Position numbers and translations under genes: made by a program. Source: an uncultured Bacilli bacterium (GTDB lineage: Bacteria; Bacillota_I; Bacilli_A; RF39; UBA660). Taken from it: DNA of 31,518 bases. The notes under the pieces were generated by a model. The model was not told the origin of the DNA and did not search any database. It worked only from the letters and a program-made list of their open reading frames with translations. The stretch is taken from NCBI GenBank assembly GCA_910585045.1, contig CAJUCD010000014.1:1-31518 (forward strand). Reading direction: 5' to 3'. Below, in pieces: positions 30,945 through 31,518 of the stretch. How positions within the stretch are numbered: position 1 is the first letter of the stretch; each line of letters starts with the position of its first letter.

Positions 30945-31518
30945 ATGAAATAGTAAAAGGATTATTTTTACTTCCATCACCATTTAGGATTAGATTAGAT
31001 TTTAGATTGATTACAGGGCGTACACCAATTTCACCATGTATGTAACTATTATTAACATTACCATCACTATATATTGCAAAGTTAAAGGAATGATCGCCTT
31101 TATAAAAAGATGGTGACATAGTCCAATATGCATTACTTGTATATAGCCAGAAACCAGAGCTAATGGTTCCAGCAAAACCTCCTGCAAATAGTACTTCATC
31201 TAAAGTGACTAATCCTATTGGATAGGTTAGATTTTTATTACCTTTATTAGCATTTAGATAAGTAAATAAATCATTGTCATTGCATTTAAGATATGGATAT
31301 TGCTCAATACCAAATTCATTGTTAGTTATTACTTTATGAGCTGATATATAAGAACTTGTTTCTTTTTTATACCCTAAATTATTAAATTCATCAGAGAGTG
31401 GTTTATATGGTAATTTTCGATCATTGCAAAAACCAGCATTAAAGTCTATTTTATCAGCATAAACTTGGAGACTATTTTGATACCATTTATCTAAGACTTT
31501 TTTTATTGTACTATCATT
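30943..31518 (-). CDS. DUF6273-like surface protein, C-terminal part (N-terminus outside window)
   Basis: The frame is open from the right edge to TAA at 30943 (191 codons in the window). It aligns with the protein at 1-1170: NDSTIKKVLDKWY with NDSTIKTVVDNWY, NAGFCNDRK with NAGFCNDRS, and NKNLTYPIGLVTLDEVLFAG with NKKLTYPIGLITADEIVYAG. It continues through AYWTMSPSFYKGD and the typical ending IGVRPVINLKSNLILNGDGS, then NNPF. The N-terminal anchor and the WRIVRINGDG region should lie to the right. It is the third member of this family in 31.5 kb, and converges on the candidate small RNA. Confidence 0.82.
   Translation of the reverse strand, partial: NDSTIKKVLDKWYQNSLQVYADKIDFNAGFCNDRKLPYKPLSDEFNNLGYKKETSSYISAHKVITNNEFGIEQYPYLKCNDNDLFTYLNANKGNKNLTYPIGLVTLDEVLFAGGFAGTISSGFWLYTSNAYWTMSPSFYKGDHSFNFAIYSDGNVNNSYIHGEIGVRPVINLKSNLILNGDGSKNNPFTIS

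Noticed and set aside
31011..31199. Minus-strand frame of 62 codons near the right edge
   Set aside because: It is out of frame with the DUF6273-like coding sequence that covers the same bases and matches the first copy.
1..31518. Mobile elements, prophage, CRISPR arrays, restriction or other defence systems
   Set aside because: No transposase, integrase, phage structural gene, cas gene or regularly spaced repeat was seen on either strand.

Overview
The window is very AT-rich, densely packed bacterial chromosome from a low-GC Firmicute. SpoVS, a SigH-type sigma factor, a SirA-like protein next to YneF, the rlmB-sigH gene order, Gram-positive sorting and lipoprotein signals and AGGAGG/AGGTG ribosome sites all point to the Bacilli. 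The DUF6273-like surface proteins, the NPKTG sorting motif and the GGGtGRT gene pair are typical of uncultured gut Bacilli of the RF39/RFN20 kind; that placement is an inference. The rodA-type gene ends in TGA, so the standard bacterial code (11) is used, not the Mycoplasma code. There is no sign of a phage, insertion sequence or CRISPR array.

Layout. 1-1946: a partial DUF6273-like membrane-anchored surface protein, divergent from a tandem-HTH XRE regulator. 1972-5186: deoD and eno on the minus strand, then a plus-strand alanine-racemase homologue that has lost its catalytic residues. 5193-5721: a five-tRNA operon (Val-Thr-Tyr-Gln-Lys) with a near-consensus promoter and a terminator. 5777-9403: a four-gene operon (small DUF1292-like protein, membrane-anchored lytic transglycosylase, SDR, PLP lyase). 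9487-11032: methyltransferase, rhodanese lipoprotein and SpoVS. 11103-12815: the NifU-like/GGGtGRT pair. 12913-15300: an NPKTG-anchored surface protein, HU, and a Pro-rich membrane protein of ZipA-like topology. 15421-16441: a decayed second copy of the surface protein/XRE cassette. 16470-19817: YneF, a SirA-like protein with a Spo0A-box-like site, and a calcium-type P-ATPase. 19881-23749: a divergent pair of paralogous uncharacterised proteins, the second followed by a radical SAM gene. 23736-26403: rlmB-sigH and murD. 26454-30749: an unusual membrane metallopeptidase, a glucosaminidase, a small unknown protein and a RodA/FtsW protein. 30767-30944: a probable stand-alone small RNA. 30943-31518: a third, partial DUF6273-like gene.

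Themes. Cell wall growth and remodelling recurs (MurD, RodA/FtsW, two peptidoglycan hydrolases, degenerate Alr, ZipA-like protein, sortase substrate). So does sporulation or its regulatory remnants (SigH, SpoVS, SirA). The most interesting items are the three-copy surface-protein/XRE cassette with one eroded copy, the racemase pseudoenzyme, the candidate small RNA, the divergent paralogue pair with back-to-back consensus promoters, and the tandem dyads in front of HU.
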